Source of the DNA: Butyrivibrio sp. YAB3001
GTDB taxonomy: Bacteria; Bacillota; Clostridia; Lachnospirales; Lachnospiraceae
DNA length: 64,000 bases
Direction: 5' to 3'
NCBI RefSeq assembly: GCF_900112195.1
Contig: NZ_FOKR01000002.1
Span: 554,833 to 618,832 of the forward strand
The position numbers and the translations under genes were made by a program. Each line of letters opens with the position of its first letter. Within the stretch, counting starts at the first letter, position 1. Positions 47,909 through 56,622 of this stretch are shown piece after piece. The notes beneath the pieces are model-generated. The model was given only the letters and a program-made list of their open reading frames with translations. It was not told where the DNA came from and ran no database searches.

Positions 47909-48994
47909 TCAGTTTATGAGTTTAAAACTCATTTTTACCGGATTATGATCCGAAAACTTAAACTGAGTATCAATTGTAGTGACTGCGTAAATCTGAATAT
48001 TTGACGAAACTATAAAACCATCCAGAACATAGTATTGGAAATGCTCAGGATCTTTTAAAGACGCGTCAGCAAGAGATTTATCCAAAGACCTGCAGGTAGG
48101 CAGAGTTGCATCCGTAACAAACTGCAAACTGCTGTCAAAATCAGAGGTATCAATTTTGCCCGGCTTCCATTCAACACCAAGCTGAGGATATGCGCTTATA
48201 TCTATGTTGGAAAATACCTGGTTAAAATCCCCTCCTGCTATTACATAGTTCCCCTTATCAATCTCCTCCTTTAACAGGTTCTTTAGCATATTGGTCTGCG
48301 CAATCTTACCTTCTCCCTCATCATAGGCCTCAAGATGAAGATTTATCAGCACAAGTTCCTTATCTGAACCCTCGATTGGAAATCTGCTCTCCAACAGACA
48401 CCTCTTTAAGTTGATCGTACTAAGAGGCCATTTAAACGGAGACGGAAGTTTCAATCTCGAAGCCTCACTTACTTCAAGTGTCGACAAAGTGATAAGTCCC
48501 GCATGTACTCTTCCGATAGGCGGAATTGGAAGCGGCACATAGGATACATTGAAATTTGTTGCATACATATCCTGAGAAGAAAGGACAGCGCTGTTTCCAT
48601 TCTCCTTGATGTAATCAAGCTCATCGATAAAATACGATCTTGATGAATTTCTATCAGTTTCCTGGAAAAGCATGATATCAGGATTTTCAGCATCTATAGT
48701 CTTTGCTATACCTTTTAGATTCTCCTGAACCCTGTTCTTATCGGCGCTGTAGACCATTTTACCGCCATCCATAAAAAAGTCTGCATTATCGCCAAGAGCT
48801 CCATAGCCAAGGTTCCATGTCATCATAGTAAGTGGCTTGTCAATACTCAGAGTGCCACTACTTTTTCCTTCTATTTCTACAATCTCTACATCAGCAGGCT
48901 TGTATTCATCAATAGTAAGATATCCAACAAGAGTAGCTACTAAAAATACCAAAACAAGCAATATAGCTCCAAGCACATGCACAAATTTCTTCAT
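47909..48994 (-). CDS. membrane-anchored endonuclease/exonuclease/phosphatase family protein
   Basis: About 361 residues. It is started at ATG 48994 (MKKFVHVLGAILLVLVFLV), 6 nt after GTGAGG; a TTG five codons earlier lacks a ribosome binding site. One N-terminal helix (residues 5-27) anchors it with the catalytic domain outside. EEP-fold motifs: MTWNLGYG (Asn), IMLFQETDR (catalytic metal Glu), LINLHLEAY (His), AGGDFNQVF (Asp-x-Asn) and the terminal SDHNPVKM (Asp-His). EEP enzymes cleave phosphodiesters of DNA, lipids or sugar phosphates; an extracytoplasmic form could be a nuclease or sphingomyelinase-like enzyme. The substrate is not readable. Confidence 0.88.
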   Translation of the reverse strand: MKKFVHVLGAILLVLVFLVATLVGYLTIDEYKPADVEIVEIEGKSSGTLSIDKPLTMMTWNLGYGALGDNADFFMDGGKMVYSADKNRVQENLKGIAKTIDAENPDIMLFQETDRNSSRSYFIDELDYIKENGNSAVLSSQDMYATNFNVSYVPLPIPPIGRVHAGLITLSTLEVSEASRLKLPSPFKWPLSTINLKRCLLESRFPIEGSDKELVLINLHLEAYDEGEGKIAQTNMLKNLLKEEIDKGNYVIAGGDFNQVFSNIDISAYPQLGVEWKPGKIDTSDFDSSLQFVTDATLPTCRSLDKSLADASLKDPEHFQYYVLDGFIVSSNIQIYAVTTIDTQFKFSDHNPVKMSFKLIN

Positions 48995-49007
48995 GATCGA
49001 CCTCACC

Positions 49008-49064
49008 AAAAAGGGACAGCACTTTCTTACTCATTATAAGCAATAAGTAAGAAAGAACCGTCCC
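49008..49064 (-). terminator. terminator of the AI-2E transporter operon
   Basis: Minus strand: GGGAC pairs with GTCCC and CTTTCTTACT with AGTAAGAAAG, ending in TTTTT. It lies just before the ribosome binding site of the EEP gene. Confidence 0.8.
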
Positions 49065-49100
49065 TATCACTTATCTTCTCACAGTTCTCTCTGCAAAATA

Positions 49101-49316
49101 TCAGAAGTCTTCTTCCTCAAAAGCAATTCTTTTTCCATGGGCAGTTCCAAGCCTGTAGGCAACCCCGATGACCACCAGCGCAAAAGCCGCTACTGCAGCG
49201 CATTTGATGTAAAACTTCTTTTTGTTATCATCGAAGCTGTTCCAGATCTTGATGCCCTTGTTAACAGTCTCCTTGCATACCTCAATAGTATCGTCAATTA
49301 CTTTAACCATATCCAT
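49101..49316 (-). CDS. small single-helix membrane protein
   Basis: A 71-residue protein: an amphipathic N-terminal helix (MDMVKVIDDTIEVCKETVNKG), a lysine cluster DDNKKKFYIK, one membrane helix (CAAVAAFALVVIGVAYRLG, about 39-57) and a charged end (HGKRIAFEEEDF). No family recognised. It follows the AI-2E family gene by 35 nt and precedes the shared terminator, so it is probably an accessory subunit of, or simply co-expressed with, that permease. GGGGG/AAGG purine runs lie before the ATG. Confidence 0.7.
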   Translation of the reverse strand: MDMVKVIDDTIEVCKETVNKGIKIWNSFDDNKKKFYIKCAAVAAFALVVIGVAYRLGTAHGKRIAFEEEDF

Positions 49317-49351
49317 AACCGCCTTACCCCCGTAAAGTTTGTTACCCTATA

Positions 49352-50497
49352 TTATTCATTGTACTGCTTAGCATGCTTTTCCTCAAGTTTTTTTAGAACA
49401 AAGTCTCTCCACACAATATCGATAATTGCTGCAAATGGAATGGCTAAAAGGATTCCTGAAACACCAAAAAGTCTTCCTCCAAGAACAATTGCAACCAGTA
49501 TCATAAGTGGAGATACTCCGAGGCTCTCACCAAAGAGTCTTGGCTTTAAAATATATCCGTCAACGGTCTGTAGCACAATCGTAAAAATAAGGAATGACAG
49601 TGCATACAACGGATTGACCAAAACCAGGATAAATCCCCCTATAACAGCTCCTACAATAGGACCGAATGTGGGTGCCAGATTAGTTATTGCCACGATTACA
49701 GAAATAAGAACTGAGTAAGGCATTCCTGCTATCAGCATAAAAAAGAAATTCACTATTCCAACAAGTATTCCGTCTACTATGTCAAAGCTAATATATCTTA
49801 TAAGGATTCTGTCACATTTTTCAAGGAAAAGAGCTGCATTTTCATGTGTCTGTGGCTTCATGATGAGCCCTGCAAGTCTTGAAACTCCTTTTTTTAATCT
49901 GTCCTTATCAAGGAGCAGATAGATTGCCAGAATAAATGCTATTACAGCCTCAAAGAAACCTTTTCCCACATTAGCTGAGGTGCTCACAACACTCCCCATA
50001 TTATTGGTGAAATAGTTGCTGACATGATTCAATATTTTGTCTCCAATATTAGTCAGTGTACTGATCTCAACCCCGAGCATACTACCTGCATTGCTGCTTC
50101 CAAGCCCTTCAAGAAGCTGAGAAAGCGTAGCTACATAACCTTCAACGTTATTGGCAAAGGTTACAACACTGTCTACCAGCTGTGGAATAAGTGCCACAAA
50201 AAGAAGTACCACCGCAAGAATTATTACAACCAAAGTACACGCCACTGACAATTTCCATCTGGTCTTTTCATTCTTTAGTTTTTTAAATACCTTGTCATTA
50301 AAAGTCCTTGCAAGAGGGTTAAAGATATATGCAACAATTATGCCGCTTACTACCGGTTTTATAAAGCTATAAAAAGAACCAAAGCATGAAATAATTGAAG
50401 GCAGGTTTGAAATGACCATGTAAAGAATTACAGCTGAACACGTCGCGATCGTATAGCCTACCCATTTTTGTTTTGTCCACTTTCCCTTAAAAAACAT
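49352..50497 (-). CDS. AI-2E family transporter (PerM-like)
   Basis: A 381-residue membrane protein of the AI-2E/PerM family with about eight helices. Seen: FYSFIKPVVSGIIVAYIFNPLARTFND near the N-terminus, a variable hydrophilic region (about 125-175), and the conserved C-terminal core PYSVLISVIVAITNLAPTFGPIVGAVIGGFI, LQTVDGYILKPRLFGESLGVSPLMILVAIVLGGRLFGVSGILLAIPFAAII. Family members export autoinducer-2 (TqsA) or act as Na+/H+ antiporters, so the substrate is uncertain. GGAGG precedes ATG. A small membrane protein gene follows 35 nt downstream. Confidence 0.9.
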   Translation of the reverse strand: MFFKGKWTKQKWVGYTIATCSAVILYMVISNLPSIISCFGSFYSFIKPVVSGIIVAYIFNPLARTFNDKVFKKLKNEKTRWKLSVACTLVVIILAVVLLFVALIPQLVDSVVTFANNVEGYVATLSQLLEGLGSSNAGSMLGVEISTLTNIGDKILNHVSNYFTNNMGSVVSTSANVGKGFFEAVIAFILAIYLLLDKDRLKKGVSRLAGLIMKPQTHENAALFLEKCDRILIRYISFDIVDGILVGIVNFFFMLIAGMPYSVLISVIVAITNLAPTFGPIVGAVIGGFILVLVNPLYALSFLIFTIVLQTVDGYILKPRLFGESLGVSPLMILVAIVLGGRLFGVSGILLAIPFAAIIDIVWRDFVLKKLEEKHAKQYNE

Positions 50498-50588
50498 AAG
50501 TTTCCTCCGTTATCATCTAAAACTCGATTAACGACATTTGTCCCCTCATAATAGTATTATACAACTTTATTCTGTTTTCGTTCATAAA

Positions 50589-50620
50589 GGAAAAAGCAGC
50601 CATATGAAATGACTGCTTTT
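50589..50620 (-). terminator. terminator of the 6S-like RNA
   Basis: Minus strand: AAAAGCAGTCAT pairs with ATGGCTGCTTTT, ending in TTTTT. Confidence 0.9.
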
Positions 50621-50853
50621 AAATCCTGTATTAATCCCAAAATGCCGTTTCCTGTTATTTGACTCCTAGCTAATGCCAGGTGGGTTACCGCAACCACAAT
50701 CTCTGCCTTCCTCTCCCAAAGCTGGTCTGCGCATGCGCAGGGCCGAAGGCGTGACATTAAAAATGGTGATGTAGGAGTCCCGTTTAAAGTAAATGTAGGT
50801 TCAAATTACACAGGAGATGTCGGACATCCCAGGAGAACTACTAGGTAGTTCCT
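50589..50853 (-). ncRNA. ssrS: 6S RNA (SsrS-like), RNA polymerase regulator
   Basis: Promoter at 50861-50888 and terminator at 50589-50620 bracket about 265 nt. The fold is the 6S type: an outer stem of CCTGT-TA-ATTTG against CAAAT-AACAGG, then an asymmetric central bubble (AACCTACATTTACTTTAAACGG on the 5' side starts it), then a perfect GACTCCTA/TAGGAGTC stem and an apical arm with GCCTTC/GAAGGC. Blocks such as TTGAACCTACATT, CGGGACTCCTACATC and CACCTGGCATTAGCTAGGAG resemble what I remember of Lachnospiraceae 6S RNAs. 6S RNA mimics an open promoter and traps the housekeeping holoenzyme. Two extra 5' hairpins (GAACTAC/GTAGTTC, GATGT/ACATC) precede the body and may be processed off. Confidence 0.75.
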
Positions 50854-50860
50854 AATTCTT

Positions 50861-50888
50861 ATTATATTCATAACTTCGCATTTTTCAA
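50861..50888 (-). promoter_or_regulatory. promoter of the 6S-like RNA
   Basis: TTGAAA and TATAAT, 16 bp apart on the minus strand. Confidence 0.75.
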
Positions 50889-51053
50889 GGGTTTAAACAC
50901 CTTTTTCATCAATTTTACACTTATTTAATCAGGGTTTAACTGATGTTTTACTTGACCTGGTCTTTTATTTCATAGTATTTCTCTGCCTTCGGCAACCATA
51001 GGCAAGCCAAAAAACACCTTTCTTTTCAAGCTGCGATTTTTTAAAATAAAATA

Positions 51054-52877
51054 TCAGATTTCTCTGGTAGCTTCCTTAAGCCATGCCAATACTTCCTCAT
51101 CCTTGATAAGAGGGCTTACCTTGTCATAAACTGCCTTGTGATACTTATTGAGAAGTTCCACATGCTCAGGTTTCATATACCTGGTATCAATAGCTTCAAG
51201 GTCAATAGGAGCGTATGTAAGATGCTCAAATCCAAGGAACTTGCCGTACTCATTTTCAGAGCGCTCTACTACTTCGATTATGTTCTCAATACGGATTCCG
51301 TGGCTTCCTTCAATGTAAACACCGGGTTCATCTGAAACGATCATTCCAGGTTCAAGAAGTGCTTCACTTACTCCCTCAGCATATCTCCATCTAAGACTAT
51401 GAGGTCCCTCATGAACATTTAACATATATCCGATTCCATGACCTGTTCCGTGATTGTAGTCAATTCCGATATCCCATAATGGTCTTCTTGCATAAACATC
51501 AAGATTGCGGCCTGTGCATCCCTCAAGGAAAAGAGCATCTGCCATCTGGAGCATTCCTGCTACAGTTGCTGTATAATGCTTTTTGATCTCATCTGAAATC
51601 TCGCCAACAACGATAGTTCTGGTAACATCAGTTGTTCCGCCCATGTAAGTTCCGCCTGAATCTACAAGAAGCATTCCCTGTGCCTTTACTTCTGCAGCAT
51701 TGTTCTCTGAAGCTTCATAATGAGCCATTGCAGCATTCGCATTATATGCGCTGATAGTAGGAAAAGAAAGTTCAATGAATCCCGGAAGCTCTGCTCTCAT
51801 ACTGTCAAGCTTCATTGCAGCTGTATACTCTGTCATTGGCATCTTGCCAACATTCTTTTTTACCCAATAAATAAATTCTGTAAGCGCTGCGCTGTCTCTT
51901 AAGTACACCTCTCTGATATTCTTAAGCTCTGTCTCATTCTTAACTGCCTTCATAAGTTCAGTAGGATCTTTTTCATTCTTCATCTGAACATTGTCAGCTT
52001 TGGTCTTATCTGAAAGAGTCTTGAAGGTAAGGAAATTTGTATTTCTCTTATCATAAAGAATATCACCCTCAAATTTAACTGAAGAAATGAAACTCATTAT
52101 CTCATGGTAATCCTTAAGGACAATGCCAACTTTATCGCAATATTTTCTTACTTCTTCTGTAACTTCTTTTTCCTGAACAAAAAGAATGAATTCGTCCATT
52201 GTGATGTATGCATATGAAAGAGCTACCGGATTGCATTCCACATCATTTCCACGAAGATTTGTAAGCCACATTATATCATCAAGCTTTGACAAAAGATGTG
52301 CCTTTGCTCCTGCCTTTTCCATCTTAGCACGAACATCAGAAAGCTTTTCTTTAAATGATCTGCCGCAAAGTTCATCAGATAAAACATACATATCGTGGCA
52401 TGGAAGAGCCGGTCTTTCTGTCCATACTTCCTCTGCAAGATCCTTGTCTATCCTGAAGTTTACTTTTTTATCTGAAAGTTTCTTTTCAAGTCTCTCCCCA
52501 ATGCTTGTGGATACTACGCGTCCGTCAAAGCCAAGAGTCTGACCTTCTTTCATATTGTCAAAAAGAAATTCCTCAATTGTAGGAACACCCGGGTTCATCA
52601 TCTTGAAAAGTTCAACCCCTGTTCCCTTCATCTGATTCTCAGCCTGAATAAAGTATCTTCCATCAGTCCACATTCCGGCGTGGTCCTGGGAAACAACCAG
52701 TGTTCCGTTAGATCCGTCAAATCCGCAAAAATACTCTCTTACTTTAAAAAAGTCTGCTGAATACTCTGAATTATGAAAATCTGATGTAGGCATCATGTAA
52801 TAATCAATTCCATATTCCTGCATCTTAGCTCGAAGATTTTTCAATCTTTCTTTTATTACTGTGTTTTCGTAAGACAT
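51054..52877 (-). CDS. M24 family Xaa-Pro aminopeptidase (aminopeptidase P)
   Basis: About 607 residues, the three-domain long form. It is started at ATG 52877 (MSYENTVIKERLKNLRAKM) with AAGGAG 12 nt upstream; the frame extends 14 codons to a TTG. Two creatinase-like N-terminal domains (about 1-310) come first, with GIDYYMMPTSDFHNSEY and the MWTDGRYFIQAENQM repeat. The pita-bread catalytic domain (about 320-535) has metal ligands in DSGGTYMGGTTDVTRT (two Asp), NHGTGHGIGYMLNVHEGPH (His), SDEPGVYIEG (Glu) and GIRIENI (Glu). A C-terminal M24_C extension (LTYAPIDLEAID, about 550-607) follows. It removes the residue before a proline in cytosolic peptides. Confidence 0.92.
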   Translation of the reverse strand: MSYENTVIKERLKNLRAKMQEYGIDYYMMPTSDFHNSEYSADFFKVREYFCGFDGSNGTLVVSQDHAGMWTDGRYFIQAENQMKGTGVELFKMMNPGVPTIEEFLFDNMKEGQTLGFDGRVVSTSIGERLEKKLSDKKVNFRIDKDLAEEVWTERPALPCHDMYVLSDELCGRSFKEKLSDVRAKMEKAGAKAHLLSKLDDIMWLTNLRGNDVECNPVALSYAYITMDEFILFVQEKEVTEEVRKYCDKVGIVLKDYHEIMSFISSVKFEGDILYDKRNTNFLTFKTLSDKTKADNVQMKNEKDPTELMKAVKNETELKNIREVYLRDSAALTEFIYWVKKNVGKMPMTEYTAAMKLDSMRAELPGFIELSFPTISAYNANAAMAHYEASENNAAEVKAQGMLLVDSGGTYMGGTTDVTRTIVVGEISDEIKKHYTATVAGMLQMADALFLEGCTGRNLDVYARRPLWDIGIDYNHGTGHGIGYMLNVHEGPHSLRWRYAEGVSEALLEPGMIVSDEPGVYIEGSHGIRIENIIEVVERSENEYGKFLGFEHLTYAPIDLEAIDTRYMKPEHVELLNKYHKAVYDKVSPLIKDEEVLAWLKEATREI

Positions 52878-53048
52878 GTTACTCTCACTCTCCTTCAATG
52901 TGTATAATTCAGTTGCCAATTCTGAATTTGTATTTTGCCTATGAAGGCAGCTGAATCATATCGTTCAATAAAATGATACAAGAACTAAAAGTCAAAACGA
53001 TTGCCAATCATACATGAATCCAGCATGGCCTTTTGTCCCTGCCATCAT

Positions 53049-53077
53049 AATATACCATAACTACAGCGATTAGTGAA
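53049..53077 (-). promoter_or_regulatory. promoter of the aminopeptidase P gene
   Basis: TTCACT and TATATT, 17 bp apart on the minus strand; the leader would be about 165 nt. Confidence 0.45.
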
Positions 53078-53093
53078 TGAAGAAATATCGCAG

Positions 53094-53145
53094 TAAAATA
53101 ATACAGCATCACCGAAATCACTAGGATTTATCTGCGATGCTGTGT
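53094..53145 (-). terminator. terminator of the DUF4230 gene cluster
   Basis: Minus strand: ACAGCATC pairs with GATGCTGT over a long loop, then ATTATTTTA, directly after the stop codon at 53149. Confidence 0.6.
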
Positions 53146-53148
53146 TAG

Positions 53149-53922
53149 TTACTGCTTTTTAATTTTATCCGATAACGCTTTTAGCGAATTTGAATCCAGT
53201 GTAAGAACATTTCCTGAAAAGAAAGTCTTAACCAGCCATACAAAGAATACAAAAACAAGTATAGGAATGATGCATGATGTCACGATCATTACAGCCAATG
53301 ATTCTAAGAGACTGCTCAAAAATGCCGTCACCTTATCAACTGTATCCGTTGTAATTGTCGTAAATTCATTAAAAAATCCACCTTCGGAATCGCCTTCAAT
53401 CTCAAGGTCATTGTACTCCTCTACCGCAGAATTTACTCTCTCAGCCTGCGTCTCATAAACCATGTCTGAAAGCTTAACACTGGCCGGAACTATGATAAAT
53501 AATACAAGACCGATAAGAGCTATTTTCCCGGCTATGGAGTACCAGCTCTGCTTATCAAATATCAAAGCCACACAACATATGAGACACGCGATAGGTATCA
53601 GGACTCCAAATGCTATAATGCCGGACATACTTATCAGAAATTTTTCGAGATAGAGTGCACTTAGTATTACAAGAAAATACTTGGAAAGCTCCGCAAGCTG
53701 TTCGGCAATAGGGGTGCACATATCTCCCGGCAAAAGTGAAAGAGTCGCTGATGTACCTGCTGCCCCTCCTGACAATGTCATGACAGTGGTGATCTTATCA
53801 TCTGTCTGCTCTATAGAATGGGTATGATTAAGCGGATTTGCTGCCCATGGTGATATTTTTGTAATAGAAATGATAGCAATTAGTAAAAGGACTGCAATCA
53901 GCGCCATCTTCTTAAGATTCAT
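53149..53922 (-). CDS. membrane protein of unknown function
   Basis: About 257 residues. It is started at ATG 53922 (MNLKKMALIAVLLLIAIISI), 8 nt after GGAGG; it overlaps the end of the upstream DUF4230 gene by 11 bp. After the first helix comes an extracytoplasmic segment (PWAANPLNHTHSIEQTDDKI...GDMCTPIAEQLAE), then three helices (FLVILSALYLEKFLISM..., IIAFGVLIPIACLICCVALIF, KIALIGLVLFIIVPASVKL), an acidic outer loop with ERVNSAVEEYNDLEIEGDSE, and a last helix (VMIVTSCIIPILVFVFFVWLV). No family recognised. Coupled translation suggests it works with the DUF4230 protein. Confidence 0.8.
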   Translation of the reverse strand: MNLKKMALIAVLLLIAIISITKISPWAANPLNHTHSIEQTDDKITTVMTLSGGAAGTSATLSLLPGDMCTPIAEQLAELSKYFLVILSALYLEKFLISMSGIIAFGVLIPIACLICCVALIFDKQSWYSIAGKIALIGLVLFIIVPASVKLSDMVYETQAERVNSAVEEYNDLEIEGDSEGGFFNEFTTITTDTVDKVTAFLSSLLESLAVMIVTSCIIPILVFVFFVWLVKTFFSGNVLTLDSNSLKALSDKIKKQ

Positions 53923-54592
53923 CGCCGGTCCTCCAATCAAATCTAATCTCATATCCTGATGAAGACGGGAAATTATTTATAAAATTCTCAACAAGCTTTT
54001 TCGCCTGTTCATCTGATCTTTCAAGTATTCCGTTTTCAAGTGCTTTTTGCTTGGCAACTTTCTCATATTCGGCTAAAGAAGCATTATAATCCTCAATCTT
54101 AAGCGGATTCCATAGTGAGTCTTTTTCTGAATAAACCTTAAATGTATCCTTATCGATAGTTACTGCCTGAATGCTCGAATGAGGAATTTCAACTGTAAGA
54201 ATCTTGTTCTCCTCATCTTTCTTTACCTTTATCTTTTCAAAATTTATTCCCGCCATCACCGCGCCGTCATAACTGTATAAAAGTTCTGACGATGAGTTAA
54301 ACACACTCAAAAGTTTCTTTTCCTTGGTGTATCTCTCAACCTGGGTAAAATAATACTCCTGGGTTATGAGGATTCCCATGTTCTCGAGGCCGTCCTGGAT
54401 TGTTTCTGTACTCACGGTAACCAGCACCTTCTCTGAGCTGTCCTTCATCTTAACTTTTTCTATGTCAGATGAAGAAGCAGTCTTACTTTTATCCTTCAGA
54501 AATCCCACTCCAAGTATAATAATCGCAATCACAGATATGGTGATTATCGAAAGGTAAATAATGTTTTGCGTCTTTTTTGATAATTCAAACAT
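53912..54592 (-). CDS. DUF4230 domain membrane-anchored protein
   Basis: A 226-residue protein with one N-terminal helix (IIYLSIITISVIAIIILGVGFL, about 11-32) and an outer domain fitting DUF4230: VTVSTETIQDGLENMGILITQEYYFTQVE, SYDGAVMAGINFEKIKVKK, KILTVEIPHSSIQAVTIDKDTFKVYSEKDSLWNPL, then a helical tail with Ala/Lys/Glu. The function of DUF4230 is unknown; the topology is anchored with the domain outside. AGGAG precedes ATG. It overlaps the next gene by 11 bp and lies 111 nt after the MscS gene, suggesting one cell-envelope operon. Confidence 0.75.
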   Translation of the reverse strand: MFELSKKTQNIIYLSIITISVIAIIILGVGFLKDKSKTASSSDIEKVKMKDSSEKVLVTVSTETIQDGLENMGILITQEYYFTQVERYTKEKKLLSVFNSSSELLYSYDGAVMAGINFEKIKVKKDEENKILTVEIPHSSIQAVTIDKDTFKVYSEKDSLWNPLKIEDYNASLAEYEKVAKQKALENGILERSDEQAKKLVENFINNFPSSSGYEIRFDWRTGDES

Positions 54593-54703
54593 ATAACTCT
54601 GCTCCTAGATATAATTTTTCACTTACCGATGACACAACTTACTCAGTCGCAAATACATCTCGTAAGTACGAATATTTTAGGACCTTTTCTGCCCCTAATA
54701 TCA

Positions 54704-55594
54704 TCAATCCTGTATGATGATATTTGCATGAGGATATGGAACAACGATTCCTGCCTCGCCAAGTGCTGCAAATACCCTTGTATTGATATCATCTTTTAGC
54801 ACCTCAGTTGCAGTTGGAGGCTCATAGTAAACTGTTACCTTCATCTTAAGAGCACTATCCATAAGGGCAATAAAATAAACCGGTCCATAAATCATATCTC
54901 CACTCTTAGATTTTTTGCCCGGAATTGAATATGGACTTTCCTTAACTGCCTGAAAAATTACATCCTTGGTTTTCTCAATATCCGAATTATAGTGAACAGG
55001 AAAACTAAACTCCACAGATCTTGGCACATAATCAAAACTTAAGTTCTTAATCGTGGAACTGTTAAGTTTGCTGTTTGGAACCACAAGCCTTACTGTATCT
55101 ATCAGTACAAGAACCACATGTCGCATGGTAATACTCTCAACAATTCCCGCCGTGCCATCTTCCAACTCTATCCTGTCTCCAAGATCAAATGGCTTATAAA
55201 CACTTATAAGAAGCCCAGACATAATATCCTTAATAGCATCCTGCGAAGCAAAACCCACAATAGCAGCGATTACAGCAGCACTCCCCAATATAGACTGCTT
55301 TATCTGGTCACCTGCAAGCGGCATTATTATGAAAAGAACTATGATGATCAGTCTCAAAAGATTCTCAGTAAATTGAAGCTCGATACTTTTACCTTTCCGC
55401 TTTTCAATATGTCTGAAAACTTTCCTGCTTATCCTAATGCACAGCCATGCAAGAAAGAAATATGAAAGAAAAAGTACGACAGCAAATAGAATCCCAATAA
55501 TTATTACTATTGGAACCATACCGGCATTATCAGCTAACATTCCACCAATATCATCTTTATACATTTCCAAAAGGTCAACAATCCATTTTTCCAT
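54704..55594 (-). CDS. MscS family mechanosensitive ion channel
   Basis: A 296-residue small-conductance channel. Three hydrophobic helices (about 20-45, 75-95 and the pore helix) come first; the pore region reads AAVIAAIVGFASQDAIKDIMSGLLI, with the Gly/Ala pattern of TM3. The MscS beta domain follows: YKPFDLGDRIELEDGTAGIVESITMRHVVL, VPNSKLNSSTIKNLSF. The C-terminal alpha/beta domain ends in FAALGEAGIVVPYPHANIIIQ. It opens under membrane tension to release solutes on osmotic down-shock. GGAGG stands 6 nt before ATG. It leads a probable envelope-stress operon with the DUF4230 genes. Confidence 0.95.
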   Translation of the reverse strand: MEKWIVDLLEMYKDDIGGMLADNAGMVPIVIIIGILFAVVLFLSYFFLAWLCIRISRKVFRHIEKRKGKSIELQFTENLLRLIIIVLFIIMPLAGDQIKQSILGSAAVIAAIVGFASQDAIKDIMSGLLISVYKPFDLGDRIELEDGTAGIVESITMRHVVLVLIDTVRLVVPNSKLNSSTIKNLSFDYVPRSVEFSFPVHYNSDIEKTKDVIFQAVKESPYSIPGKKSKSGDMIYGPVYFIALMDSALKMKVTVYYEPPTATEVLKDDINTRVFAALGEAGIVVPYPHANIIIQD

Positions 55595-55757
55595 AAGTGC
55601 CTCCAGAAATCATTACCAGACTATTATCAAGTATCATCAAATTCTTTTCGAAGAGAAGTTTATTTCCAAACATATATCATTGCTTTTTAAGCACTTTACT
55701 GTGACACATTATAAATTCATTATACATTCTTTTAATTTTGCGAACAATGTAATAAAA

Positions 55758-55803
55758 TAGCAGCCTCAATCAGGAATCATTATATTCCAGACGTAAGCTG
55801 CTG
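55758..55803 (-). terminator. terminator of the 97-residue protein gene
   Basis: Minus strand: AGCAGC pairs with GCTGCT and an inner GGAAT/ATTCC, then ATTTTATTA. Confidence 0.7.
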
Positions 55804-55844
55804 TCCTATATTTTTATATAACAACTATTTTAATAATTATTCCA

Positions 55845-56138
55845 TCAAGCTTTTCCAATCGATTTCTTAAACATATCAGCCGAATAGGTTGTAAAATTAT
55901 CATCAATCCAACCTATAAATTCGTCAGGTGTGATAACCTTCTGGTCGAAGATTTCAACAATAACATCATCATTTACATCCACAACTCTATTGTACAGAGT
56001 AACTATGAGATCATTTAAAAAGACCTGTGTTCCGGTACTTGGCAACTGATCCAGTTCAATGATAGTATCTGTGATTTCCTTGGTGATGTGATGCTCATGT
56101 TTGATAGCCTCAAGAAGTTCCTTCTCGTTCTTAACCAT
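55845..56138 (-). CDS. small acidic protein of unknown function
   Basis: A 97-residue acidic, probably helical, cytosolic protein: helix MVKNEKELLEAIKHEHHITKEITD, a middle part with LPSTGTQVFLNDLIVTLYNRVVDVNDDVI, then PDEFIGWIDDNFTTYSADMFKKSIGKA. No signal peptide or membrane helix. GGAGG precedes ATG by 10 nt. It is a single gene with its own terminator. I recognise no family. Confidence 0.65.
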   Translation of the reverse strand: MVKNEKELLEAIKHEHHITKEITDTIIELDQLPSTGTQVFLNDLIVTLYNRVVDVNDDVIVEIFDQKVITPDEFIGWIDDNFTTYSADMFKKSIGKA

Positions 56139-56273
56139 AACCTATAGCCTCCTCCAAATGTATATGAATTTTACAATCATATTTTATCACATTTTTGTTA
56201 TATTGCCTTTAAAAATGCAATTAGTCATTTAGTTTGTTTCTTTTCAGTTTCCAATTCGATTTTTAAATGTTTA

Positions 56274-56498
56274 CTACATTAACCCATTTGCAAGTTTACT
56301 ATCTGCCACAACATCCCACATCAAAAACTTATCAATCCATCTCATATTGCGAAAATCTGTCACTAAAGAGTACCTTCTTTTGTCATCAGATAACCTTCTG
56401 CAGAAGTTATCACTAATAGTATCATTCTCTCTTTTTCCGTGATTGTTAGTAAAGTTTTTACTAATTTCCTCAAATATCTGAACTATAATCTTATTCAT
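56274..56498 (-). CDS. small hypothetical protein
   Basis: About 74 residues from ATG 56498 (MNKIIVQIFEEISKNF) with AGGGG 8 nt upstream; an ATG at 56513 is also in frame. It is charged and probably cytosolic (NHGKRENDTISDNFCRRLSDDKRR, then WIDKFLMWDVVADSKLANGLM). The composition could be coding but no family is recognised. It is divergent from the truncated nuclease gene. Confidence 0.4.
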   Translation of the reverse strand: MNKIIVQIFEEISKNFTNNHGKRENDTISDNFCRRLSDDKRRYSLVTDFRNMRWIDKFLMWDVVADSKLANGLM

Positions 56499-56622
56499 GA
56501 TAAATCCCCTCATTCTTCCCTAAACTATATTATTTACTATAATTTTCATAAATATATGTTATCAGCGTTTTTATCACAAAAGGCGCACACAGTAATTCTT
56601 AAGCAAACATTAATAATGTTCG

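Noticed and set aside
50557..50757. 66-codon minus-strand open frame
   Set aside because: It lies inside the 6S-like RNA and overlaps its terminator; no ribosome binding site.
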